Shown here: positions 23,238 to 31,551 of the stretch, piece by piece
Layout: every line of letters begins with the position of its first letter
How positions within the stretch are numbered: position 1 is the stretch's first letter
Source: Arthrobacter sp. AFG7.2
GTDB lineage: Bacteria > Actinomycetota > Actinomycetes > Actinomycetales > Micrococcaceae
NCBI RefSeq assembly: GCF_002892835.1
Contig: NZ_PJMB01000016.1
Span: 1 to 50,791, forward strand
Direction: 5' to 3'
DNA: 50,791 nt
The notes under the pieces: generated by a model
Seen by the model: only the letters and a program-made list of their open reading frames with translations
The model's database searches: none
What the model was told of the DNA's origin: nothing
Made by a program: the position numbers and the translations under genes

Positions 23238-25328
23238 GTGACCCAGCTCATCACCACGGAACTGGTCGAGCTCGACCAGAACCTGGGCAACGCGCCCGAG
23301 GCGGTGATCCGGCACCTGGCAAGCAAGGTAGCTGCCGCCGGACGCGCAACAGAAGTTGAAGGCCTCTTCGCCGATGCCTACGCCCGCGAGCAGAAGACCG
23401 CCACCGGAATCCCCGGCGGCATCGCGATCCCGCACTGCCGCTCCGCTGCAGTCACGGAACCGACCCTTGCCATGGCCCGCCTCAACCCCAAGGTGGACTT
23501 CGGCGCCAAGGACGGTCCTGCGGACCTGATCTTCTTCATCGCAGCACCGGACGGAGCAGACCAGGCGCACCTGAAACTGCTCTCCAAGCTCGCCAGGTCC
23601 CTCATCAAGAAGGATTTCACCGCAGCCCTGCGCAACGCCTCTTCCAGGGAGGAGATCGTGGAGCTGGTGGACGGCGCCCTCGCTGACAAGCCTGCCGCCC
23701 ACGCAGCACCGGCCGCGTCCGACTCAACCGCAGGAGCCGCTGCTGCCGCCGGGACCGGCACCCTTAACGCATCCGGCCAGTCCGGAGCTTCCGCAGTGTC
23801 CGGTTCCGGGGCGGCTGGCTCCGCCGCCGCTGGTCCCAGGCGCCTCGTGGCTGTCACTGCCTGCCCCACCGGCATCGCCCACACCTACATGGCAGCGGAT
23901 TCCCTCGTCGCCGCAGCCCAGGAAGCCGGCGTTGACCTGCAGGTGGAAACCCAGGGTTCCTCAGGTGCCAAGCCGCTGGACCCGGCTGTCATCGCTGCAG
24001 CCGACGCCGTAATTTTTGCGGTGGACGTGGACGTGCGCGGCAAGGAGCGTTTCGCCGGGAAGCCCGTCATCAACGCACCCGTCAAGCGCGGCATCGATGA
24101 GCCCGCAAAGATGGTCCAGGAAGCGCTGGCCGCCGCGGACAACCCGAACGCCCGGCGCGTCCCGCACTTCGGTGCCGAGGAACAGGCCGAGCACGACGCC
24201 GATGAAAAGGGCGAGCACATCGGCCAAAAGCTGAAGCGTGCCCTGCTGACCGGCGTCAGCTACATGATCCCGTTCGTCGCCGGCGGCGGCCTGCTGATCG
24301 CACTGGGCTTCCTGCTGGGTGGCTACGACATCACCGATGTTGCGGACACCGTGGTTGTGGAAAACAACTTCGGCAACCTGCCCGAGGGCGGCCTGACCAC
24401 TTACCTCGGTGCCGTGCTGTTCAAGATCGGCGCGCTGTCCATGGGATTCCTGGTCCCTGCATTGGCCGGCTACATCGCCTACGCCATTGCTGACCGGCCA
24501 GGCATTGCACCCGGTTTCGTCGCCGGCGCCGTCTCCGGTTTCATGGGTGCCGGCTTCCTCGGCGGCATCGTCGGCGGCCTGCTCGCGGGCTACATGGCCC
24601 ACCTGATCGGGACCTGGCAGGTTCCGCGCTGGCTCCGCGGCCTGATGCCCGTGGTGATCATCCCGCTGCTTGCTTCCATCTTCGCCTCCGGCCTGATGTT
24701 CCTTGTCCTCGGCGGTCCCATTGCAGGCCTGACCCTGGCCCTCAACGACTGGCTGTCCGGTATGACCGGCGCATCCGCCGTCGTCCTGGGAATCATCCTC
24801 GGCCTGATGATGTGCTTCGACCTCGGCGGTCCGGTCAACAAGGTGGCTTACGCCTTCGCGGTAGCCGGCCTGAGCGCCGGCAGCGCCGACAACCAGGCGC
24901 CATGGCAGATCATGGCCACCGTCATGGCTGCGGGCATGGTCCCGCCGCTGGCCATGGCCCTGGCGACCGTCCTGGACAAGAAGCTCTTCAGCCTGGCCGA
25001 GCGTGAAAACGGCAAGGCCGCCTGGCTGCTGGGTGCGTCCTTCATCTCCGAAGGCGCCATCCCGTTCGCCGCAGCCGACCCGCTGCGCGTCATCCCCGCC
25101 AGCATGGTGGGCGGTGCCCTCACCGGCGCACTGACCATGGCCTTCAACGTCACGTCGCAGGCACCCCACGGCGGCCTTTTCGTCTTCTTCGCCATCGGCA
25201 ACCTGCTGATGTTCGTCATCTCGATCATCGCCGGCACCATCGTCAGCGCGCTGGCCGTTGTGGCGCTGAAGCGCTGGGCAGCCCCCAAGACCGCTGATAC
25301 CGTGGAGAGCGTTCCCGCCACGGTCTGA
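23238..25328 (+). CDS. fruA: Fructose PTS enzyme IIABC
   Basis: The 696-residue transporter imports fructose and phosphorylates it to fructose 1-phosphate. Domains: IIA with active His66 (GGIAIPHCRSA); an Ala/Ser-rich linker (about 151-199); IIB with Cys209 in VAVTACPTGIAHTYMAA; IIC from about residue 340 with eight or more membrane helices, including SYMIPFVAGGGLLIALGFLLGG and LGASFISEGAIPFAAADP. The frame is open earlier, but the GTG at 23238 has AAAGG upstream and begins the IIA domain properly. Phosphate arrives from HPr, encoded by the next gene. Confidence 0.95.
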   Translation: MTQLITTELVELDQNLGNAPEAVIRHLASKVAAAGRATEVEGLFADAYAREQKTATGIPGGIAIPHCRSAAVTEPTLAMARLNPKVDFGAKDGPADLIFFIAAPDGADQAHLKLLSKLARSLIKKDFTAALRNASSREEIVELVDGALADKPAAHAAPAASDSTAGAAAAAGTGTLNASGQSGASAVSGSGAAGSAAAGPRRLVAVTACPTGIAHTYMAADSLVAAAQEAGVDLQVETQGSSGAKPLDPAVIAAADAVIFAVDVDVRGKERFAGKPVINAPVKRGIDEPAKMVQEALAAADNPNARRVPHFGAEEQAEHDADEKGEHIGQKLKRALLTGVSYMIPFVAGGGLLIALGFLLGGYDITDVADTVVVENNFGNLPEGGLTTYLGAVLFKIGALSMGFLVPALAGYIAYAIADRPGIAPGFVAGAVSGFMGAGFLGGIVGGLLAGYMAHLIGTWQVPRWLRGLMPVVIIPLLASIFASGLMFLVLGGPIAGLTLALNDWLSGMTGASAVVLGIILGLMMCFDLGGPVNKVAYAFAVAGLSAGSADNQAPWQIMATVMAAGMVPPLAMALATVLDKKLFSLAERENGKAAWLLGASFISEGAIPFAAADPLRVIPASMVGGALTGALTMAFNVTSQAPHGGLFVFFAIGNLLMFVISIIAGTIVSALAVVALKRWAAPKTADTVESVPATV

Positions 25329-25389
25329 CCGGCCACTCATTACTATCCGGCACTGGACCAACAGCAAGCCGAAAGACAAAGGAGCAACA

Positions 25390-25668
25390 ATGCCAGAACG
25401 CACCGCAACCGTCGCCAGCCGAGTAGGCCTGCACGCCCGCCCCGCCGCCATCTTTGCCGAGGCAGCAGGCGAATACGACCTGGACATCACCATCGCCCGT
25501 GAAGGCGAACCCGCTGATGAGGCCATGGACGCTGCCAGCATCCTGTCCCTCATGAGCCTGGGCGCTTCCCACGGTGACGTGGTGGTCCTCCGGGCCGAGG
25601 GCAACGGCGCAGACGATGCGCTGAACCACCTGGTCCAGATCCTGGAAACGGATCACGACGCCGAGTAG
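25390..25668 (+). CDS. ptsH: HPr phosphocarrier protein
   Basis: The 92-residue HPr carries phosphate from enzyme I to enzyme II proteins. The active His15 lies in ASRVGLHARPAA, and the regulatory-serine region is AASILSLMSLGAS with Ser50 at the HPr Ser46-like position. AAGGAG precedes the ATG. It is the last gene of fruR-fruK-fruA-ptsH, closed by a strong hairpin. Enzyme I is not in the window. Being in the fructose operon, it may serve as the general HPr. Confidence 0.93.
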   Translation: MPERTATVASRVGLHARPAAIFAEAAGEYDLDITIAREGEPADEAMDAASILSLMSLGASHGDVVVLRAEGNGADDALNHLVQILETDHDAE

Positions 25669-25680
25669 CACCGCGCGCCC

Positions 25681-25739
25681 CAGCGGCCGCCGTCGGGCCT
25701 TCCCACTCCGGGAAACGTCCGACGGCGGCCGCTGCTTTT
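25681..25739 (+). terminator. Strong terminator of the fructose operon
   Basis: A perfect 16-bp stem, CAGCGGCCGCCGTCGG (25681-25696) with its complement at 25719-25734, has a 22-nt loop that itself contains TTCCC/GGGAA. CTTTT follows. It also separates the operon from the convergent methyltransferase gene. Confidence 0.9.
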
Positions 25740-25769
25740 AAGTTCCTCCTGACCGAATCAGGTTGGGGC

Positions 25770-26615
25770 CTACTTTGCCTTCTTCGCCGTGAACAGCAGG
25801 TATTCCCATTCCATCTGGAAGGGCGTATCGCCGTGGGCGTCGCCGAAGGATTCAGCGAGCTCGGTGAGGGCCTTATCCAGGGCTTTGACCTTGTCCCCGT
25901 CCCCGGCAATGAACTTATACAGGGAGATGGTGGGGCCGTAGTGGGACTTGAAGTAGCGGACGAAGTCCTCTGGCTGGTGGAAGCTGCGGACGGCGAGCGT
26001 CTGCTTGCGGGAGTGGATATCCGAAATCCTGTCCCCCAGCAATTCACGGACGTGGTCCTCGCTCCCCCACAGCGGCGCGGGCTGGGCACCGGGTGGCGGC
26101 GGCGGGGCGAAGGGCTTCATGGTGGCGAACATCCTGCCGATGAACCCGTGCGGTGTCCAGCTGAGCAGTCCGATGGTGCCGCCGGGCCTGCAGACGCGAA
26201 CCAGCTCATCCGCTGCGGCCTGGTGGTGGGGCGCGAACATGACGCCAAGGCAGGACATGACGACGTCGAAGCCGGCGTCATCGAAAGGCAGGGCCTCAGC
26301 GTCCCCCTCCTTCCAGTCGAGCTGGACCCCCCGGTTGGCAGCCTCGCGGCGGCCGGCTTCGAAAAGCTCAGGGGTAAGGTCGCTGGCCACTACCTTTGCG
26401 CCCATCATCGCCGCAGGGATAGCGGCGTTGCCTGAACCTGCGGCAACGTCCAGCACGCTGCTGCGGGAGGTGATGCCGCAGGCTTCAACCAGGATGGCGC
26501 CCAGTTCCAGGAGCATCTCGTCGGCGAGAGCCGGGTAGTCACCCGAGGCCCACATGGCCCGGTGCTTCTGCTTGAGCTCCCGGTCCGCCTCCACTGCTTG
26601 CGTCTGATCGTTCAT
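25770..26615 (-). CDS. Class I SAM-dependent methyltransferase
   Basis: The 281-residue enzyme has the UbiE/Methyltransf_11 pattern: VLDVAAGSGNAAIPAAMMG (motif I), VVASDLTPELF, WKEGDAEALPFDDAGFDVVMSCLGVMFAPHH and VCRPGGTIGLLSW. Residues near APPPPPGAQPAPLWGSEDHV form a Pro-rich loop before the C-terminal domain. The ATG at 26615 is preceded by GAGAGGGG; the longer open frame is not used. Similar proteins of this layout are annotated only as generic methyltransferases. Substrate unknown. Confidence 0.87.
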   Translation of the reverse strand: MNDQTQAVEADRELKQKHRAMWASGDYPALADEMLLELGAILVEACGITSRSSVLDVAAGSGNAAIPAAMMGAKVVASDLTPELFEAGRREAANRGVQLDWKEGDAEALPFDDAGFDVVMSCLGVMFAPHHQAAADELVRVCRPGGTIGLLSWTPHGFIGRMFATMKPFAPPPPPGAQPAPLWGSEDHVRELLGDRISDIHSRKQTLAVRSFHQPEDFVRYFKSHYGPTISLYKFIAGDGDKVKALDKALTELAESFGDAHGDTPFQMEWEYLLFTAKKAK

Positions 26616-26835
26616 GTCCGCGCCCCTCTCAGGTGGCAGGTCAGAGTGACTGGCAGCGCGCTGTTTGCCACAGCGGAGGCTGTGATGCGACTCATTGTGG
26701 ACGCCCCGGCGCCGGCTGTAAAGGAGTCCGCGGTAAGGGACTCCCAAGGGGCGCGGCTACCAAAAGGCAAGCAAGCTTAGTAGTTTGATCACCATGGCAT
26801 TGAGCACCGCCTCCGGCTCCCCAGGCCTGGCACCA

Positions 26836-27981
26836 TTACGCCGGCTTGCGCGCCCTGGTGCCCGTTGCCTTCGCGGCCGTGGTTTTCGCAGCGGGCTTGT
26901 CGGCGGCCTTGGCAACTGCGGATTTAGCGGTACCCGATTTTGCTGCCGCGGACTTAGTCGCCGCGGTCTTGGTTCCGGACGACTTGGCTGTGCCGGTCTT
27001 TGCGGTTCCGGCCTTTGTACCCGTCGACTTCGCGGCGCTGGATTTGCCGGCAGTCCCCGTGCTTTCTTCGGCCGCGGCGGCCGTGGATTTGGCGGCGGTG
27101 GACCTCTCGCGGGCCGGCTTGGCGGCTCCTTCGTCGTCGCTGCCGGCCTCGTCACCGGAGTCCTTCCCCGAACTGCCGCCGGCGGCATCGGATCCGCCAC
27201 GTTTCCGGTCGAGGCTGCGCTTCAGCGCCTCCATCAGGTCGATGACTTCGCCCTTGCCGCCCTCGCCCGCTTCCACGCCGAACGTTTCCTCGGTATCCAG
27301 CGATTCGCCCTGTTCCAGCTTGGCCTCGATGAGCTGGCGGAGCTGGACCTGGTAATCGTCCGTAAAGGAGGCTGGATCAAAATCCGCCGCCATGGACTCC
27401 ACCAGGGCCGCGGACATGTCGCGTTCCTGGGCGCTGATCCGGACGTCAGCCTCCAGCGACGGGAAGTTCGCCTCCCGTACCTCGTCCGGCCAGAGGAGGG
27501 ACTGGAGCACCAGAACGTCGTCCTTGATCCGCAACGCCCCGAGCCGCGTCTTTTCCCGCAGGGCGAACTGGACAATCGCCACCCTGTCCGTGTCCTCCAG
27601 CGCCCGGCGCAGCAGGACGTAGGCCTTCGGCGACTTGGAGTCCGGCTCCAGGTAGTAGCTCTTCTCGAACATCATGGGTTCCAGCTGCTCGGACGGGACG
27701 AACTGCACCACTTCAATTTCGTGGCTGTTCTCTGCCGGAATGGCCTTGAGCTCGTCCTTGGCCAGGATCACCGTCCTGCCGTCTTCCTCGTAGGCCTTCT
27801 CAATGTCCGAATAGTCGATGACCTGGCTGCAGACCTCGCACCGTCGCTGGTAGCGGATCCGGCCGCCGTCGGCATTGTGGACCTGGTGCAGACTGATGTC
27901 ATGATCCTCAGTGGCGCTGTAGACCTTGACAGGAACGTTGACCAGGCCAAACGCGATGGCACCTTTCCAGATGGCTCTCAT
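26836..27981 (-). CDS. ku: Ku DNA end-binding protein with long basic tail
   Basis: The 381-residue protein is bacterial Ku, which binds double-strand ends as a homodimer and recruits LigD for non-homologous end joining. The core starts MRAIWKGAIAFGLVNVPVKVY and has CEVCSQVIDYSDIEKAYE, VQFVPSEQLEPMMFEKSYYLEPD and LIEAKLEQGE, ending near residue 255. From there about 120 residues of Lys/Ala/Thr/Ser repeats (AAKSTGTKAGTAKTGTAK type) form a histone-H1-like tail that likely binds DNA. It is divergent from ligD with 40 bp between. The 220 bp downstream hold no gene. Confidence 0.96.
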   Translation of the reverse strand: MRAIWKGAIAFGLVNVPVKVYSATEDHDISLHQVHNADGGRIRYQRRCEVCSQVIDYSDIEKAYEEDGRTVILAKDELKAIPAENSHEIEVVQFVPSEQLEPMMFEKSYYLEPDSKSPKAYVLLRRALEDTDRVAIVQFALREKTRLGALRIKDDVLVLQSLLWPDEVREANFPSLEADVRISAQERDMSAALVESMAADFDPASFTDDYQVQLRQLIEAKLEQGESLDTEETFGVEAGEGGKGEVIDLMEALKRSLDRKRGGSDAAGGSSGKDSGDEAGSDDEGAAKPARERSTAAKSTAAAAEESTGTAGKSSAAKSTGTKAGTAKTGTAKSSGTKTAATKSAAAKSGTAKSAVAKAADKPAAKTTAAKATGTRARKPA

Positions 27982-28021
27982 CCCTCAAGTCAACAGCACG
28001 CAGCGCCGGAGGTGAAGACCT

Positions 28022-30556
28022 GTGGCCGCGGCTAAAGAGCGTGTCCGGGTTGCCGGACGGGAACTGACGCTCACCAACCTGGACAAAATCATCTATCCGG
28101 AGACCGGCACCACCAAGGCGGACGTGCTGGCGTACTACGCCGCGGTGGGCCACGTCCTGATCCCCGCCGCAGCCAACCGCCCTGCCACCAGAAAACGGTG
28201 GGTGAACGGAGTCGGGACCGCGGAGAAGCCCGGCGAGGTGTTCTTCCAAAAAAACCTTGAAGATTCCGCACCGGGCTGGCTCCCGCGGGCAGCGATTACC
28301 CACAAGGACCGGACCATCCACTACCCGATGGTTGACGACGCTGCCACGCTGGCATGGTTCGGCCAGATCAACTCGCTGGAAGTCCATGTCCCCCAGTGGC
28401 AGGTGGATTCCCACGGCAACCAGCTGAATCCCGACCGGCTGGTGCTGGACCTGGACCCAGGGGAAGGCGCGGGCATCGAGGAGTGCGTGGAAGTGGCGCT
28501 GCTGGCCCGTGCCATCCTCGAGGACGTGGGAATGGAGCCGGTCCCCGTGACCAGCGGCAGCAAGGGCATCCACCTCTATGCCGCCCTGGACCGGAGCCAG
28601 ACCTCCGAGCAGATCTCAGCGTTCGCCCGCGAACTCGCACGCGCCCTCGAAGCCGACCATCCCGACCTCGCCGTCAGCGACATGAAAAAGACCCTGCGCA
28701 AAGGCAAGGTGCTGGTGGACTGGAGCCAGAACAACGCAGCAAAGACCACCATCGTGCCGTATTCACTGCGCGGCCGGCCCACCCCCATGGTGGCGGCACC
28801 CCGGACCTGGGACGAGATCAGTTCCCCCGGGCTCGCGCACCTGGACTACAAGGCGGTGATGAAGCGGGTGCAGGAGGGCGCTGACCCGTTCGCCGCCGTC
28901 GTCAACGCCGGCGGCAACCCCCGCCTGGAAAAGTACCGCTCCATGCGCGATCCCAACGCCACGCCGGAACCCTTCAGCGGTGCCGCGGGCAGCGGTGACG
29001 CCTTTGTCATCCAGGAGCACCACGCCAGCCGGCTGCACTTCGACCTGCGCCTGGAACACGAGGGCGTCCTGGTGTCCTGGGCCCTGCCCAAGGGCGTTCC
29101 GGAATCCGGCGGCAAGAACCACCTGGCTGTGCAGACCGAGGACCACCCCATGGACTACCTCACCTTCCACGGGACCATCCCCAAAGGGGAGTACGGCGCC
29201 GGCGAAATGACCATCTGGGACCACGGCACCTACGAGCTGCACAAGTGGATCAACGGCAGGGAGGTCATCGTTACCCTGAAGGGTTCCGACGGCGGCGGCC
29301 TGGGCGGGACCAGGAAGTTCGCGCTGATCCATACCGGCCGCGGCCAGGGCAGGGAATCCGAAGGGCAATGGCTGATCCATCTTATGGAACCCGAGCGGCA
29401 CGGCGGCCGGCGGCATGCGCCGGACGGCGGCGAGCCGGAAGAGCCGGAAGAGCCGGAAGAGGCGCCGGCTCCAGCGCGGCACAGGCAGCCGGCACAGGAA
29501 AAGCAGCACGGCGAGGCGCCGGACGAAGGCGTTGGGGAACCAACCCATCACGACGCCGGAACGTCAGCTGATGACACAGCAGGACTTTCCGACGTGGCGC
29601 CGGAGGACTACCGGCCCATGATGGCCACGCTGGGTGACGCAGCCGACCTGCAGGGCAGTAACTGGCAGTTCGAACTCAAGTGGGACGGTGTGCGGGCGAT
29701 CCTGGCGGCCGATGAAGAATCAGTGCGGATCTTCAGCCGCAACGGCAACGACGTCACCGGGACCTACCCCGAATTTGCAGACCGGAACTGCTGGCCACCC
29801 CAGCCGTTCGTTGCGGACGGCGAAATCTTCTCGGTGGGCCCGTCGGGCAGGCCTGATTTCGGGCTGCTCCAAGGACGGATGAAGCTCACCCGGCCCGCCG
29901 ATGTCGCAAGGGCGCGGACTGCCATCCCCGTACAACTGATGCTGTTCGACCTGCTGCACGAGGGCGGGAAGGACCTCCGAAGGCTGCCGCTCGCCAAGCG
30001 CCGGCAACGGCTGGAGGCCTTCTTCACGCCGTCCGGCTGCCCCGCCGGGCTGTCCCCCGTGTTGAAGGAGCGGGTGGAGGACATCCTCGAAAGCGCCCGG
30101 GAGCTGGGCCTGGAAGGGGTGATGGCCAAGCGGACGGACAGCCGCTACGTGAGCGGGCAGCGGACCCGTACCTGGATCAAGCTGAAAGTGGAGCAGACAC
30201 AGGAAGTGGTTGTGGGCGGCTGGCGGCCCGGCAAAGGCGGCCGCCAGGACACTGTCGGATCTTTACTGGTGGGCATCCCGGACGGCACAAAGCTGCAGTA
30301 CGCAGGGCGCGTCGGCAGCGGGTTCAGCGGAAGGGAACTGGCCGAACTGCGGCAAACGGTCGAGCGCCTGGCCCGGAAGACCTCGCCGTTCCTCGACGTC
30401 CCGCGTCCGGACGCTGCCGATGCGAACTGGGTGGCACCGCAGCTGGTGGGCGAGGTGACCTACAGCGAGTGGACCGGAACGGGGCGCTTGCGGCACCCGG
30501 TGTGGCGGGGCTGGAGGTTGGACAAGGACCCTGCGGAGGTAGTCCGGGAGGGGTGA
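28022..30556 (+). CDS. ligD: NHEJ multifunctional DNA ligase LigD
   Basis: This 844-residue enzyme processes and seals broken ends with Ku. Order is polymerase - phosphoesterase - ligase, as in mycobacteria. The polymerase domain (about 1-290) has metal-binding Asp143 and Asp145 (LDLDPGEG) and Asp233 (VDWSQNN). The phosphoesterase domain (about 325-470) has EHHASRLHFDLRLEHEG. An acidic linker with an EPEEPEEPEE repeat follows (about 470-540). The ligase domain has nucleophile Lys553 in FELKWDGVRA, later EGVMAKR and TWIKLK. The start is GTG with GGAGG upstream; the family fits from here. Confidence 0.96.
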   Translation: MAAAKERVRVAGRELTLTNLDKIIYPETGTTKADVLAYYAAVGHVLIPAAANRPATRKRWVNGVGTAEKPGEVFFQKNLEDSAPGWLPRAAITHKDRTIHYPMVDDAATLAWFGQINSLEVHVPQWQVDSHGNQLNPDRLVLDLDPGEGAGIEECVEVALLARAILEDVGMEPVPVTSGSKGIHLYAALDRSQTSEQISAFARELARALEADHPDLAVSDMKKTLRKGKVLVDWSQNNAAKTTIVPYSLRGRPTPMVAAPRTWDEISSPGLAHLDYKAVMKRVQEGADPFAAVVNAGGNPRLEKYRSMRDPNATPEPFSGAAGSGDAFVIQEHHASRLHFDLRLEHEGVLVSWALPKGVPESGGKNHLAVQTEDHPMDYLTFHGTIPKGEYGAGEMTIWDHGTYELHKWINGREVIVTLKGSDGGGLGGTRKFALIHTGRGQGRESEGQWLIHLMEPERHGGRRHAPDGGEPEEPEEPEEAPAPARHRQPAQEKQHGEAPDEGVGEPTHHDAGTSADDTAGLSDVAPEDYRPMMATLGDAADLQGSNWQFELKWDGVRAILAADEESVRIFSRNGNDVTGTYPEFADRNCWPPQPFVADGEIFSVGPSGRPDFGLLQGRMKLTRPADVARARTAIPVQLMLFDLLHEGGKDLRRLPLAKRRQRLEAFFTPSGCPAGLSPVLKERVEDILESARELGLEGVMAKRTDSRYVSGQRTRTWIKLKVEQTQEVVVGGWRPGKGGRQDTVGSLLVGIPDGTKLQYAGRVGSGFSGRELAELRQTVERLARKTSPFLDVPRPDAADANWVAPQLVGEVTYSEWTGTGRLRHPVWRGWRLDKDPAEVVREG
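29432..29458 (+). repeat. 9-bp tandem repeat inside ligD linker
   Basis: Three direct copies of GAGCCGGAA encode Glu-Pro-Glu repeats in the linker between the phosphoesterase and ligase domains. Such in-frame repeats can expand or contract without breaking the gene. Confidence 0.7.
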
Positions 30557-30592
30557 TCTGCTGCGCGACGCGCAAATTCCGCTGGGACAAGG

Positions 30593-30635
30593 AAAGAGCT
30601 GGCGACACCGGTACTCCAGGGCCGCCAGCTCTTTT
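30593..30635 (+). terminator. Terminator after ligD
   Basis: AAAGAGCTGGCG (30593-30604) pairs perfectly with CGCCAGCTCTTT (30623-30634), loop 18 nt, one further T follows. The A-run on the left gives the mirror-image tail for the opposing small gene. Confidence 0.8.
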
Positions 30636-30679
30636 GCACGTCGGCAGGTTCTATCTGCGTCGGCAGAAGGTGGCCCCGG

Positions 30680-30940
30680 CTATGAGGAGTGGGGCATTTG
30701 CGGCCGGCTGGTGCGATGAATCGCGGTCACGGCAGCTCCCTGGCCCATCTGGCCGTGGGACATGCCGCGTTCCTTCGGGTGCCGCCGCTTTCCGTTGCCG
30801 TCCGGCCATGACCGCTGGCCGCCGGCTCCCAACGGGGAAAGCGGGGCTGCTGCGCCTGGCAGGTCCGGGGTATCCATGGCCGCTGCGAGGTGGTCTGCAA
30901 CCTCGGGGGTGATGGAGGGTTCATGTTTGTGCTCAGCCAT
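30680..30940 (-). CDS. Small hydrophilic hypothetical protein
   Basis: An 86-residue protein starting MAEHKHEPSITPEVADHLAAAMDTPDLP, then Pro/Gly/Arg-rich and probably disordered. The purine-rich GGAAAGGAAGAA before the ATG, and typical third-position GC, support coding. I do not recognise a family. It is convergent with ligD and shares the hairpin between them. It stands isolated from other minus-strand genes. Confidence 0.5.
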   Translation of the reverse strand: MAEHKHEPSITPEVADHLAAAMDTPDLPGAAAPLSPLGAGGQRSWPDGNGKRRHPKERGMSHGQMGQGAAVTAIHRTSRPQMPHSS

Positions 30941-31551
30941 TTGTTCTTCCTTTCCACGGTGAAACGAGAGCCGCGGGCCTGGGCCTGCAGGCCAGGGGCA
31001 GCTGGAGGTGCCAGGGACTTCTGGGGGTTTCGGAGTCTGCCGTTACCGGCGTCCGTTGAACGGGGAGATCCGTGTTCTGCGGCAAAGAGTCCAGGCCGCA
31101 GGTGCGCCTACAAGAAAGAGTGTGTTCCCATGGCATAACCATAGGCATCACGGGTGCGCCTGTGAACCCCTCCGGCGGCGCAGGGCGCAACCAGTGTGCA
31201 TATAAGGGTCACAACAAACAGGTACGACGGCGGCTTCCACGGCGGCGTGGAAAGTTCCGGGACAGCGTGGGCGGCGTCACTTTTCCCGGCAGATCCTGGC
31301 GAAAATCGGGCTGAAGGCGGCCCTGGCAGAAAAATGTTGGGCATCATGGGGCGGCATCCCTGTGCTTCCCAGTAACGGCGCGGGAAAAGCCGGGAAAAGA
31401 TTTTTCCGATTTCGGCTCATCATGCCCTCAAAAGGTGCGATCCTACGGCATGAATCGCTAATGCGCCATGGTTTTCGCGTAAAATTGAAGGCCTGCCCGG
31501 AGCGGGGCAGCTACACGTCGCAAGCAAATGACCTCCACAGGAGTTGCCCAA
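30941..31551. other. Gene-free region before the MHS transporter
   Basis: About 600 bp without a gene I can support. It has an AT-richer patch near 31130-31220, a small inverted repeat TTCCAC/GTGGAA near 31230-31245, a possible -10 TAAAAT at 31480-31485, and a 6-bp GC hairpin (CTGCCC/GGGCAG, about 31493-31510) in the transporter leader. An unidentified small RNA is possible. Confidence 0.4.

Noticed and set aside
23961..25604. 547-codon open frame on the minus strand
   Set aside because: Antisense of fruA; Gly/Asp/His/Gln-rich with no family match.
26785..28035. 416-codon open frame on the plus strand
   Set aside because: Antisense of ku. An AAGCAAGCTTAG sequence before it (about 26769) resembles the shared palindrome but the left arm is poor and no real gene follows at the right distance.
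29432..29458. Short tandem repeat considered as a CRISPR-like array
   Set aside because: Nine-base units without spacers, in frame inside ligD; an encoded Glu-Pro-Glu linker.
31160..31215. TGTGCATATAAGGGTCACA as a CRP/GlxR site
   Set aside because: Spacing between the TGTG and CACA halves is too long for the TGTGA-N6-TCACA form, and no gene start is close.
31108..31347. 79-codon minus-strand frame with one hydrophobic segment
   Set aside because: No ribosome binding site and no family; not convincing as a gene.
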